Notes under the pieces: model-generated | Told to the model about the DNA's origin: nothing | Database searches by the model: none | The model's input: the letters and a program-made list of their open reading frames with translations, nothing else | Shown: positions 46,094-54,979 of the stretch, piece after piece | How the letters are laid out: every line of letters starts with the position of its first letter | Position numbering within the stretch: the stretch's first letter is position 1 | Translations under genes and position numbers: made by a program | Assembly: GCF_030407815.1 (NCBI RefSeq) | Contig: NZ_JASDCS010000003.1 | Location: 62,001-126,000, forward strand | Direction: 5' to 3' | Source: Psychrobacter sp. APC 3281 | GTDB lineage: Bacteria > Pseudomonadota > Gammaproteobacteria > Pseudomonadales > Moraxellaceae | Length of the DNA: 64,000 nucleotides

Positions 46094-46831
46094 ATGACAG
46101 ATTCTACTGAAAAATTACATATTCTCATTACTGGGGCGACGTCAGGCATTGGTAAGCAGTTGGCAAAAGACTATCTGCTAGCAGATCATCATGTATATGC
46201 AGTTGGCCGTGACGACGAAGCGTTGGCTGAACTTCAGGCGTTAGGCGCAGAAACGATTGATTTAGACCTCATGGATCGAGAAAAGGTCATCGAAGCTTTT
46301 GAAAAAATCGACAATGTCGATCTAGCAATTTGCGGCGCTGGTATGTGCGAGTACTTAGATATGCCGAACTTTGATAGCAGTGTGTTTATGAAAGTCATGT
46401 CGGTAAACATGGGTACGTTGTCTCATGCGATAGAGGGAGTGCTGCCAAAGCTAATCGCTTCAAAAGGTCGCTTGGTCGGTATCGGTTCAGCGTCTGCTTA
46501 TGTGCCTTTTGCGCGCGCTGAGGCCTATGGTAGCTCAAAAGCTGCTATCCATTATCTAATGAAAACCCTACAGATTAGCCTTGCTCCGCATGATGTGTCA
46601 GTTAGCTTAGTCGTACCTGGTTTTGTCGAAACACCGATGACCAAACAGAATGACTTTCCGATGCCGTTTATCCAGACGCCAGCGCAGGCCAGTCAAGCCA
46701 TACGTGACGGTATCGAAAGCGGGCATGAGGTGATTGAATTCCCAAAAAAACTAACCATGCCTTTAAAAGCATTGGGTACGCTGCCTGATTTGGTCTGGCA
46801 GCAAGTTAGTGAAAAACTTAATAAAAAATAA
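46094..46831 (+). CDS. Short-chain dehydrogenase/reductase
   Basis: The 245-residue NAD(P)-dependent oxidoreductase has the Rossmann motif T-G-A-T-S-G-I-G (about 13-20), the N-A-G-equivalent C-G-A-G, Ser in I-G-S-A-S-A and the catalytic Y-G-S-S-K. AAAAAGGA precedes the start. It is the first gene of a cluster with an FAD oxidoreductase, DUF1365 protein and cyclopropane-synthase-like enzyme, a gene set seen together in many Proteobacteria. The substrate is unknown; a lipid or fatty-acyl group is plausible from context. Confidence 0.87.
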   Translation: MTDSTEKLHILITGATSGIGKQLAKDYLLADHHVYAVGRDDEALAELQALGAETIDLDLMDREKVIEAFEKIDNVDLAICGAGMCEYLDMPNFDSSVFMKVMSVNMGTLSHAIEGVLPKLIASKGRLVGIGSASAYVPFARAEAYGSSKAAIHYLMKTLQISLAPHDVSVSLVVPGFVETPMTKQNDFPMPFIQTPAQASQAIRDGIESGHEVIEFPKKLTMPLKALGTLPDLVWQQVSEKLNKK

Positions 46832-46910
46832 TCTACTATTAAAAATAATCTACTATCAATAGAACTCTTAGCCATCATATCGACAGAAAAATATAGAAGG
46901 GAATGCTTTT

Positions 46911-48635
46911 ATGCCGTTTACTCGTTTCAAGCGTGCAAGTAATCAAAAGATTGCTACCGATGCTACAACAGGTTCTGACCATCAGACTGCCCAAAAACGT
47001 ATCGCTATCATCGGCTCAGGTGTGTCAGGACTGACATGTGCCCATTATCTAGGTACGCAACATGATGTGACGGTATTTGAAGCCAATGATTATATCGGCG
47101 GGCATGTAAACACGGTTGACGTGGCTTTACAAGACGGTAAAAAAGCAAAGAGTAGCAATGTAGAGAGTAGTGCGATAGATACAGGATTTATTGTTTTTAA
47201 CGAGCGCACATACCCGAACTTCTTTCGTTTGCTTCATGAGTTGCAAGTGCCGTTTCAAGCAACGGACATGAGTTTTTCTGTCAAAAATACTGCACGTCAT
47301 TTTGAATACAATGGTCATACGCTCAACACTTTACTGTCACAGCGAAAGAACGTACTCAATCCTAAGTTCTGGCAATTTATCAAAGATATTCTGCAGTTTA
47401 ATAAGCATATCAAACAGCTACGCCAAGATTATGATAGCGCGCGTACCCAAGGACAAGATGTCAGTAGCTTTGCAGAGCAAACGCTCGGTGGTTATTTGAC
47501 GCAAAAGAAATATGGTCAGCTATTTACCGATAACTATTTACTGCCAATGGTCTCGGCTATTTGGTCAACCAGTTTAGATGAAGTACAAGAATTTCCACTA
47601 GTGTTTTTTGCACAATTCTTTGACAACCACGGGTTGCTCGACGTGGTCAATCGTCCGCAGTGGTTTACGATAAAAGGCGGTTCAAAGCAGTACGTCAACA
47701 AACTGATTCCACGCTTTATCAAAGTGGGTGGCAAGATACGAGTCAATAGCCCAGTACAGTCTGTGGTTCGTGATGGTGAGCAAGTGACTTTGACAGTACA
47801 GAATGCTTTAACAGTGCAGGATAAAGGTAACGCTGACATCCGTAGCGAAAATCTTGTATTCGATGAAGTTATATTTGCTTGTCATGCAGATACTGCGCTA
47901 AAGATTCTAAAGGATGCGAGCACCGATGAATCTGAAGTATTAGGTCATTTCCGCTTTACCAAAAACACGGCTGTACTGCACACCGATACCAGTGTTTTAC
48001 CTAAGAAATCACTGGCATGGGCAAGCTGGAATTATCTTATTGATGAAAAAACTTCAGACAATGTGCCAGACAAGAATCAAGCTGGCGTAAATACACAAGC
48101 ACCTGAAAAACCAGTGCTAACGTATCATATGAATATCTTGCAGCGTCTGACCAAGAAGCATAATTATTTGGTTACGCTTAACCATGAGGTAGATGATAAG
48201 CAAATCGTCAAAAGCATTGACTATAGCCATCCAGTGTTCGATCTAAAAATGATCGAGGCGCAAACCAAATGGTCAAGCATCTCTGGCGCTGGGTTGCACA
48301 CGCATTTTTGCGGAGCCTATTGGTTTAATGGCTTTCATGAAGATGGCGTACGCAGCGGTCTACGTGTGTGTCAGGCGCTCGGCCATGATATCGATATAAA
48401 AGATGAGGTTGATCCAGCGCATTTGCCTGACGCTGATAGCGCACATACGCAGTTTCGTTATAAAGACTTGCCGATAAAGGCTGACATAAAGGCACGCAAA
48501 CTTGATAAGCGTCAGGTTATCACTGCGACTACTAATCAGGAGTTGGTTGAGTATGCTGAGCGCTTACAGAGTGCGGCTGATGATAGTTCCCAAAATAAAA
48601 AACGTGGTTTATTTGCTCGCCGTAAAGCCAAATAG
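46911..48635 (+). CDS. FAD-dependent amine-oxidase-like oxidoreductase
   Basis: The 574-residue flavoprotein has the dinucleotide-binding I-A-I-I-G-S-G-V-S-G-L-T at about residues 27-38, followed by F-E-A-N-D-Y-I-G-G-H, and the C-terminal V-R-S-G-L-R-V-C-Q-A-L-G region. It resembles the NAD(P)-binding/FAD proteins found beside DUF1365 and cyclopropane fatty acid synthase genes. An Asp/Lys-rich insert and a basic, Lys/Arg-rich tail are present. The next gene begins about 60 bases after the stop. Its reaction is not established; desaturation or oxidation of a lipid is a guess. Confidence 0.85.
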   Translation: MPFTRFKRASNQKIATDATTGSDHQTAQKRIAIIGSGVSGLTCAHYLGTQHDVTVFEANDYIGGHVNTVDVALQDGKKAKSSNVESSAIDTGFIVFNERTYPNFFRLLHELQVPFQATDMSFSVKNTARHFEYNGHTLNTLLSQRKNVLNPKFWQFIKDILQFNKHIKQLRQDYDSARTQGQDVSSFAEQTLGGYLTQKKYGQLFTDNYLLPMVSAIWSTSLDEVQEFPLVFFAQFFDNHGLLDVVNRPQWFTIKGGSKQYVNKLIPRFIKVGGKIRVNSPVQSVVRDGEQVTLTVQNALTVQDKGNADIRSENLVFDEVIFACHADTALKILKDASTDESEVLGHFRFTKNTAVLHTDTSVLPKKSLAWASWNYLIDEKTSDNVPDKNQAGVNTQAPEKPVLTYHMNILQRLTKKHNYLVTLNHEVDDKQIVKSIDYSHPVFDLKMIEAQTKWSSISGAGLHTHFCGAYWFNGFHEDGVRSGLRVCQALGHDIDIKDEVDPAHLPDADSAHTQFRYKDLPIKADIKARKLDKRQVITATTNQELVEYAERLQSAADDSSQNKKRGLFARRKAK

Positions 48636-48695
48636 CCTTGTGAGCAATATTGCAAATTGTTCTATCATAATATGCCGTTACCGAAGAGAGTGTAT

Positions 48696-49724
48696 ATGAC
48701 CGTGTCTACCAAACCTACTAATGATATGTCACGTCATGAGTTAGCTTGTGATAATACTGCTTTACCGCATCAATTGCTTGAGGGCACGACATGGCATAGC
48801 CGGTTGCTTCCTAGTGTGAATAAGTTTGTCTATCCGTATCGCTATTGGGGCGTCAATATTAGTGCACTGGCGGCAGGGCAAGAACTTCCTGAAATTAGTA
48901 CGGCAGCATTTGATGAGAGTAAGTTTTTAGAAAAATTACCATTACGTAAAATATTGCCGAAAAAGCTGCTAGCGAAAGGTCTACCTCTATTTTCAGCAAA
49001 GAAAAAGGCGCTACAACAATTCTGTCCTGATGATTATTTACAGCATACTGACCTACAGAGTACTAATAGCCTAAGCGATGATAGAAAACCTGATAGTAAC
49101 GGACAGTCTATTGCAGCACTAGAAAAACGTCTAAGCCAAGCATTTGAAAAACATGCAGGGAGCGCGCCTGAAGGCGATATGCTGGGACTGCTTGTCTGCC
49201 GTAATGCGGGCATGTACTTTAGCCCAGTCAATTTTTACTTAGGATTTGATGCGCAGCAGACGCCAACTCATCTGCTGGCTGAAGTGTCTAATACGCCTTG
49301 GGACAAGCGTCATTACTACGGGTTTTTGTTAGAGGGAGAGGATACTGAATTCTGTCATGACAAGGATTTTCACGTATCACCTTTTAACCCTATCGATCAG
49401 CTGTATCGCTGGCAGGTAACGGTAAAACGTACAGAAATGGATGAGCAGCCTAACACTGGATTACAAGCACGTATTGCTATCAATATCAGCGATGAGCGCG
49501 GTGAAGTGCTAAAAACTGGTATAAAGATATCAGGGGTACCGATGACAGAGGATGCTGTTCGTCATAGCTTGCGAAAAAACCCTCTGATGAATATAACGTC
49601 ATTAACCCGTATTTATTGGCATGCGTTCAAGCTCTATGCGATTAAAAAGGTGCCGTATATCAACTACGATGAAAAATTGGCCGACAGTCAACAGAAAGAC
49701 GGACATCAGAAAAGTAGACAGTAG
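48696..49724 (+). CDS. DUF1365 protein
   Basis: The conserved family sequence begins at H-S-R-L-L-P-S-V-N-K-F-V-Y-P-Y-R-Y (about residue 34 from my start) and includes N-P-V-N/S-F-Y-L-type elements (F-S-P-V-N-F-Y-L-G), V-S-N-T-P-W and K-D-F-H-V-S-P-F-N-P. No catalytic mechanism is known. I prefer the ATG at 48696 (GAAGAGAG upstream) giving 342 residues; the frame is open from 48657. It sits between the FAD oxidoreductase and the cyclopropane-synthase-like gene, and the family is almost always found in this company. Confidence 0.85.
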   Translation: MTVSTKPTNDMSRHELACDNTALPHQLLEGTTWHSRLLPSVNKFVYPYRYWGVNISALAAGQELPEISTAAFDESKFLEKLPLRKILPKKLLAKGLPLFSAKKKALQQFCPDDYLQHTDLQSTNSLSDDRKPDSNGQSIAALEKRLSQAFEKHAGSAPEGDMLGLLVCRNAGMYFSPVNFYLGFDAQQTPTHLLAEVSNTPWDKRHYYGFLLEGEDTEFCHDKDFHVSPFNPIDQLYRWQVTVKRTEMDEQPNTGLQARIAINISDERGEVLKTGIKISGVPMTEDAVRHSLRKNPLMNITSLTRIYWHAFKLYAIKKVPYINYDEKLADSQQKDGHQKSRQ

Positions 49725-49855
49725 AAAAGTAATAGTCAAAAAAGATGTCTTATAGTTATAGCAGTTTTTAAATATCAACAATCCAAAAATCTCGTCAATG
49801 TAATACTAAAAATGAACCACTAAAAATAAAGCATTTAAACAAGGATAAATACACG

Positions 49856-51310
49856 ATGCCAGCACGACCGACCGATCGAGCACCAGTCACAAAACTAGAA
49901 AAATTAACTGCTCGTGTGAGCAAAGTAGTTAATGAAAGTGCTGTACTACAGCCAGTCAGCAATAGTGTGAATCACTTAGCGAGAAAACTTATCTTTCGTG
50001 CGTTACAGCACGTTCAGTTTGGTAGCCTCACGCTGATTGAAACATTTGACGAGCAGGAACCTAAGACAAGTAGCTTTGGTAAAGTAGCTACTAATGACGC
50101 TAGTAGTTCAGCGGTTGGTCGCCATTCGCTACATGTGACGCTACAGATTCATGATAGCGCTGTTTATCGCCAGCTATTACTTGGCGGCTCTATCGCCCTA
50201 GCAGACAGTTATATTGATGGTGAGTGGGATACGGATGATCTAACAGGTTTGATTCGCTTGGCAGCTCGTAACTTAGCAGTGCTCAATAAACTTGAGAATC
50301 GTTTTGCAGGTATTAGTAAAGCATTTGAAAAAGCAAAGCATCAGCTGCGTAGCAATGACAAATCTGGCTCCAAATCCAATATCCTAGCCCATTATGATTT
50401 GGGCAATGACATGTATGAGCGGTTTTTGGACGATACCATGATGTATTCATCAGCAGTCTATCCTACGCCTGACGTGACGCTTAGCGATGCTCAGCAGCAC
50501 AAACTGTCGCTTATATGCCAACGTTTACAGCTTAGTGCTGATGATAATGTGATCGAAATTGGTACAGGGTGGGGCGGTTTTGCTATCTTTGCGGCCAAGC
50601 ACTACGGCTGCCATGTGACCACCACGACTATCTCTGATGCCCAGTATGATGAAGCAAAGCGACGAGTCGAGACGGCAGGTCTGTCTGACAAAATCACACT
50701 GCTCAAACAAGATTACCGCGAGCTAACAGGTCAATATGACAAGCTAGTCAGTATCGAGATGATTGAGGCGGTGGGCCATGAGTATTTACCGACTTTCTTT
50801 GCTAAGTGTAATAGCTTACTCAAGCCGACGGGTCTTATGGTATTACAGGCTATCACCTTTAATGATCAAAATTATCAAGACTATATCGACTCGGTTGATT
50901 TTATCCAAACGCACATTTTCCCAGGTGGTTGTCTGCTTTCAAACCAAGAACTGACGACACAATTCACTGAACAAACCGATATGGTCGTCAAGCAATTACA
51001 TGATTATGGTTTTGATTATGCTTACACGCTGCGTGACTGGCGTGCTGCGTTTATGGCCCAGCGTACAGAGATTCAAGCGCTTGGCTATGACAATGCCTTT
51101 ATCCGCCTATGGGAGTTTTACTTTTGCTATTGCGAAGGTGGGTTTTTGGAGCGCACGATCGGTGTGGTGCAAGTTACTGCGGTGAAGCCTAATAATATCG
51201 ATACGCTGCATTTTTCTGATCTGCCATCTGCTGTCTTAAATCATGAAACGGTTTTGAACGATGAGACCGCCTTTAGTGAAGAAGATAGAACAGACACCGC
51301 GTCAGTATAA
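49856..51310 (+). CDS. Cyclopropane-fatty-acyl-phospholipid synthase family methyltransferase
   Basis: The 484-residue SAM-dependent enzyme would add a methylene or methyl group to unsaturated fatty-acyl chains of membrane phospholipids. It has the N-terminal lipid-binding region (G-G-S-I-A-L-A-D-S-Y-I-D-G-E-W), A-H-Y-D-L-G-N-D-M-Y, the SAM motif V-I-E-I-G-T-G-W-G-G-F and Q-D-Y-R-E-L. The C-terminus ends E-R-T-I-G-V-V-Q-V plus about 35 variable residues. It is in the cluster type containing DUF1365, so it may be the paralogue used in stress-related lipid modification rather than housekeeping Cfa. Confidence 0.88.
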   Translation: MPARPTDRAPVTKLEKLTARVSKVVNESAVLQPVSNSVNHLARKLIFRALQHVQFGSLTLIETFDEQEPKTSSFGKVATNDASSSAVGRHSLHVTLQIHDSAVYRQLLLGGSIALADSYIDGEWDTDDLTGLIRLAARNLAVLNKLENRFAGISKAFEKAKHQLRSNDKSGSKSNILAHYDLGNDMYERFLDDTMMYSSAVYPTPDVTLSDAQQHKLSLICQRLQLSADDNVIEIGTGWGGFAIFAAKHYGCHVTTTTISDAQYDEAKRRVETAGLSDKITLLKQDYRELTGQYDKLVSIEMIEAVGHEYLPTFFAKCNSLLKPTGLMVLQAITFNDQNYQDYIDSVDFIQTHIFPGGCLLSNQELTTQFTEQTDMVVKQLHDYGFDYAYTLRDWRAAFMAQRTEIQALGYDNAFIRLWEFYFCYCEGGFLERTIGVVQVTAVKPNNIDTLHFSDLPSAVLNHETVLNDETAFSEEDRTDTASV

Positions 51311-51350
51311 GTCTGATGATATAGATATGGTTTGTTCATAACATTCATAG

Positions 51351-51381
51351 GGTCTCATACTGTATGAACAGTTTGAGACCC
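51351..51381. terminator. Inverted repeat downstream of the cyclopropane-synthase-like gene
   Basis: GGGTCTCA pairs perfectly with TGAGACCC around a 15-base loop that can partly pair. No T-run follows, so termination is likely but not certain. Confidence 0.5.
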
Positions 51382-51386
51382 ATATG

Positions 51387-51446
51387 TTGAGAGGTTATAC
51401 ATTGAAAAGTTCTACATCGAAAGGTTGTATATTGAAAAGTTCTACG
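51387..51446. repeat. Four tandem 15-bp imperfect repeats
   Basis: Units TTGAGAGGTTATACA, TTGAAAAGTTCTACA, TCGAAAGGTTGTATA and TTGAAAAGTTCTACG lie head to tail. The last unit contains the stop codon of the converging MFS gene. Confidence 0.8.
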
Positions 51447-52614
51447 ATGCTTGCAGGGCACGCTTATCACGCAGACCTGAATAGCGTGTGACCGCTAGTG
51501 CCATTAAAGAGATAACAGCACCGATCCAAGCTGTGTCTTGCAATGACATATTTTCAACCACGCTACCACCGATGATTGAGCCTAGTGCAATACCGATATT
51601 GAAGGCAGCAATGTTTAAGCCAGAAGCGACATCGACAGCGTTCGGCGTATATTTTTCAGCTTGCTTAACCACGTAGATTTGTAGGCCTGGTACATTACCA
51701 AAGGCAAAAGCACCCCATACCAAAATAGTTAGCACAGCAGCAATCTTGGATTGCATAGTAAAGGTAAATAGTAAAAGAATGATACTTAAGGCGCTAAATA
51801 TAATGCTAAGCGCACTAATAGGGCCACGTTTATCTGCAAGTTTTCCGCCCCAGATATTACCAATAGCAACGGACACGCCATATACGAGCATGATAAGGCC
51901 GATAGCTGATGGCGCAAATTTGGTCTGCTGCTCTAAGATAGGTGCTAGGTAGGTAAATGCCGTAAACGTACCGCCATAACCAAGAATAGTCATTAAATAA
52001 ACTAGCAGTAGTTGTGGTTTTACAATGACTTGTAATTGCTCTTTGAACGTTGCAGGGATAGATTTTTTTAGGTTTTTCGGTACTAATATTGCGCTACCAA
52101 TTAAAGCGATTAAACCCAGTACTGAGACGACTAGAAACGTAGCGCGCCAACCGAAATGCTGTCCAATCCATGTGCCAAGGGGTACGCCAGTGACGAGAGC
52201 CACAGTAAGCCCAGTAAACATAATGGCAATTGCGCTGGCTTCTTTTTCTTTACTAACAAGGCTAGTAGCAATCATGGAACCAATAGAGAAAAACACACCA
52301 TGCGCCAGACCGGTCAAGATACGGGCAAGTATTAAGGTTTCATAACTGGGTGCTTGCCAAGCCAGCAAGTTGCCGATGACAAACAGACCCATTAGGCTCA
52401 TCAGTACTATTTTGCGGTTCCAGCGGCCAGTGAGTGCGGTAAGTATAGGGGCACCGATAGCAACACCAACAGCATATAGGCTAACGAGCAACCCTGCTGA
52501 AGGTAAGCTCACGCCCAGATCGGCGGCAATGGTTGGTACCAGACCAACGATGACAAATTCGGTTGTCCCAATTGCAAATGCGCTTAGAGTAAGCGCCCAT
52601 AAAGCGAGTGGCAT
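51442..52614 (-). CDS. MFS transporter, DHA1/AraJ-like efflux type
   Basis: The 390-residue inner-membrane protein has 12 predicted transmembrane segments and typical MFS pieces (T-E-F-V-I-V-G-L-V-P-T-I-A-A-D-L, L-T-G-R-W-N-R-K-I-V-L between helices 2 and 3, P-L-G-T-W-I-G-Q-H-F-G-W-R). It resembles sugar or drug efflux proteins such as AraJ/YdhP. It is divergent from a LysR-family gene, which may regulate it. The substrate is unknown. Confidence 0.87.
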   Translation of the reverse strand: MPLALWALTLSAFAIGTTEFVIVGLVPTIAADLGVSLPSAGLLVSLYAVGVAIGAPILTALTGRWNRKIVLMSLMGLFVIGNLLAWQAPSYETLILARILTGLAHGVFFSIGSMIATSLVSKEKEASAIAIMFTGLTVALVTGVPLGTWIGQHFGWRATFLVVSVLGLIALIGSAILVPKNLKKSIPATFKEQLQVIVKPQLLLVYLMTILGYGGTFTAFTYLAPILEQQTKFAPSAIGLIMLVYGVSVAIGNIWGGKLADKRGPISALSIIFSALSIILLLFTFTMQSKIAAVLTILVWGAFAFGNVPGLQIYVVKQAEKYTPNAVDVASGLNIAAFNIGIALGSIIGGSVVENMSLQDTAWIGAVISLMALAVTRYSGLRDKRALQAS

Positions 52615-52719
52615 AACGACATCCTAATAATTAAATGATGCGCGTAGTTTGACCGATTTATAGTTTGCAAAAAACAGCATAAATGACAAAATACCTTTGT
52701 CAATTTTGTAAAGGTAATC

Positions 52720-53610
52720 ATGATGATGGGACATGCTAAAACAGAAGACATAGAGATATTTTTGACGGTAGTAGACACGGGCAGCTTTACTGGCGCTGCC
52801 AACTTATTGAATCAGCAAGTAGCTAAGGTATCTCGTGCAGTGTCCAGACTCGAAGATACGCTGCAATGCACGCTGCTAAATAGAACGACACGGCGCTTGG
52901 AGCTGACGGAGGAAGGGCATGTCTTTATTAGATATGCGCGTGAGAGTTTAAATACGTTATATACCGGTGAAGAGGCGATTAAGCTGTTAAAAAAAGCGCC
53001 GAGTGGCCATCTACGAATTGACGCCGCAAGCCCGTTTGTCTTTCATCAATTGACGCCTTTGGTTGGTGATTTTGTGGCGCAATATCCACATATCACTCTC
53101 GACCTTACCTCGCATGACAATATTATTGATTTGCTTGAGCACAAGACGGATCTGGCTATCAGAATTGGCGACTTAAAAGACTCAAATTTGCATGCACGTC
53201 TATTAGGTAAAAGTAAGCTGCGGCTAGTAGCCAGTCCTGAATATTTATATCAGCATAATGAGGTGGCTCATATTGATGATTTAAGCACTCATAAGTTAAT
53301 TGGCTTTAACGATGCGTCAAAACTAAATAGTTGGCCACTAAAAACTCCAGTTAAACTGAATTTTCATATGACTGGAAGTAGCGGCGAGACCTTACGTCAG
53401 CTATGTTTAAATCACCAAGGTATCGCTTTACTTTCACATTTTATGATTGGTGAAGATTTGGAATCTGGCAGATTGGTTGAAATATTGCCTGAGGCGATAG
53501 TCAGACCAAACAACCGTGAAGCCATACAGGCGGTATATTACAAAAACAGTGCCGTATCTTCACGTATTCTGGCATTTTTAGACTTTATCCAACCACGACT
53601 AACACTATAA
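52720..53610 (+). CDS. LysR-family transcriptional regulator
   Basis: The 296-residue regulator has an N-terminal winged helix-turn-helix (F-L-T-V-V-D-T-G-S-F-T-G-A-A-N-L-L-N, V-S-R-A-V-S-R-L-E) and a LysR substrate-binding domain (about 93-290). The first residues M-M-M-G-H leave three possible start codons. It is divergent from the MFS gene with a 105-base gap, the usual arrangement for a regulator and its target. The inducer is unknown. Confidence 0.9.
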   Translation: MMMGHAKTEDIEIFLTVVDTGSFTGAANLLNQQVAKVSRAVSRLEDTLQCTLLNRTTRRLELTEEGHVFIRYARESLNTLYTGEEAIKLLKKAPSGHLRIDAASPFVFHQLTPLVGDFVAQYPHITLDLTSHDNIIDLLEHKTDLAIRIGDLKDSNLHARLLGKSKLRLVASPEYLYQHNEVAHIDDLSTHKLIGFNDASKLNSWPLKTPVKLNFHMTGSSGETLRQLCLNHQGIALLSHFMIGEDLESGRLVEILPEAIVRPNNREAIQAVYYKNSAVSSRILAFLDFIQPRLTL

Positions 53611-53649
53611 ATTTTATCCGTTTTTATTCATTTTATAAGAGGTAATATC

Positions 53650-54060
53650 ATGGGTTACGTTTTTACTTATCTCGCTGCTGTGGTTATCTTTTTGGGTGTC
53701 GATGCTGTATGGCTGACGACCATGAAAGGCGCCTTTTATGAGTCGCGTATCGGGCATCTATTGGCTGATGAACCGAACATGATGGCGGCTGGCGTGTTTT
53801 ATATGTTTTATATATTGGCGCTTTGTATTTTGGTTCTATATCCGCAAATCAAAGCTGGCGCATCCGTTGGTCATATCTTCTTACTCGGCGGGCTGATTGG
53901 CTTGATGGCTTATGGAACATACGACTTTACCAATTTGGCACTGTATAAGGGCTTTACGCTAGATACAGCGTTGGTTGACTTTGTATGGGGTGGTATTTTG
54001 ACCGGTTCGGTTAGCGCCATAGTAGCGTGGCTTGCGTATCGCTTTCACTGGTTAAGCTAG
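53650..54060 (+). CDS. DUF2177 membrane protein
   Basis: The 136-residue protein has four hydrophobic segments (about 2-20, 42-62, 70-90 and 108-130) and family sequences such as V-D-A-V-W-L-T, Y-G-T-Y-D-F-T-N-L-A and V-D-x-x-W-G-G. AAGAGGT precedes the start. From memory, DUF2177 genes often accompany the DUF1365/cyclopropane-synthase cluster, which here ends 2.3 kb upstream with the MFS/LysR pair in between. Function is unknown. Confidence 0.82.
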   Translation: MGYVFTYLAAVVIFLGVDAVWLTTMKGAFYESRIGHLLADEPNMMAAGVFYMFYILALCILVLYPQIKAGASVGHIFLLGGLIGLMAYGTYDFTNLALYKGFTLDTALVDFVWGGILTGSVSAIVAWLAYRFHWLS

Positions 54061-54211
54061 CGCCTATATCTTGGCCTATATAACGCTGTTTAAATAGCCC
54101 TAATTTACACAATTTAGACTGTCTAATGACAGAGGGCTGTTTGTGCTATACGGCGACCTGCTGTATAAATGGTAGGCATAATAAATAAGTGTCAAACCAT
54201 TAAGGAATATT

Positions 54212-54772
54212 ATGCCGCAATACAATACCAGCTCCACTGCCAAAAAAGCCCCATTAAACCATGAGCTATACATGTCAGTACTTATGACGCCTGATATGGC
54301 GAATTTCATTGGCAATGTGCATGGTGGGGACTTGCTCAAGATGCTTGATCAGGTCGCTTATGCTTGTGCCAGTCGCTATAGTGGTAACTATGTGGTGACA
54401 CTGTCTGTCGATCAGGTGATGTTCCGTGAGCCGATATATGTGGGTGAGTTGGTTACTTTTGCAGCCAGTGTCAATTATGTTGGTAATACCTCGATGGAAG
54501 TAGGTATCCGCGTCGAAGCAGAAGATGTGCGCGGTCGTACCGTCCGTCATACCAATAGCTGTTACTTTACGATGGTGGCTATTGATGACAATGGTAAACC
54601 GACATCCGCACCGCCACTCGATATAAAAAACAAGATGCAGCAGTGCCGAGCTGATGCGGCTAAAGAACGAAAGAAGCTGCGTATGGAAAGCTCGCATCGT
54701 CCTAGCTGCGACTTTGAAGAGATTAACAAGCAGTTTAGCGAGAACGAAGAAAATGCCGAGGTGGAAAAGTAG
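54212..54772 (+). CDS. Hotdog-fold acyl-CoA thioesterase (YciA/BACH-like)
   Basis: The 186-residue protein has the hotdog signature around F-I-G-N-V-H-G-G-D-L-L-K-M-L-D-Q-V-A-Y (residues 29-47) and R-H-T-N-S-C-Y-F-T-M-V-A. Such enzymes hydrolyse acyl-CoA to free fatty acid and CoA. The C-terminal 45 residues are charged and probably helical. A start-proximal AAGGAA is present. Chain-length preference cannot be told. Confidence 0.88.
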   Translation: MPQYNTSSTAKKAPLNHELYMSVLMTPDMANFIGNVHGGDLLKMLDQVAYACASRYSGNYVVTLSVDQVMFREPIYVGELVTFAASVNYVGNTSMEVGIRVEAEDVRGRTVRHTNSCYFTMVAIDDNGKPTSAPPLDIKNKMQQCRADAAKERKKLRMESSHRPSCDFEEINKQFSENEENAEVEK

Positions 54773-54775
54773 TCC

Positions 54776-54835
54776 AAGTTATTCAAAGCTATCTAAAGTT
54801 ATTTAAAGCTATCTAAAATTGTATAAAGTTATCTA
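54776..54835. repeat. Six tandem 10-bp repeats
   Basis: Units AAGTTATTCA, AAGCTATCTA, AAGTTATTTA, AAGCTATCTA, AAATTGTATA and AAGTTATCTA follow one another without gaps, starting 4 bases after the thioesterase stop codon. One unit equals about one helical turn, with A-tracts in phase. Confidence 0.85.
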
Positions 54836-54979
54836 GGTTTATTGAGTTAATAATTCATACAACGACTCACTAAAAAGACACTGATATTGTAGAGCGCTTA
54901 TTTTAAGCTGATGTATGTTTCAAGCCATTTATCTACGGTAAAAATTCTACTATCAATACGTTATTTCAGTGAGTCTAGC

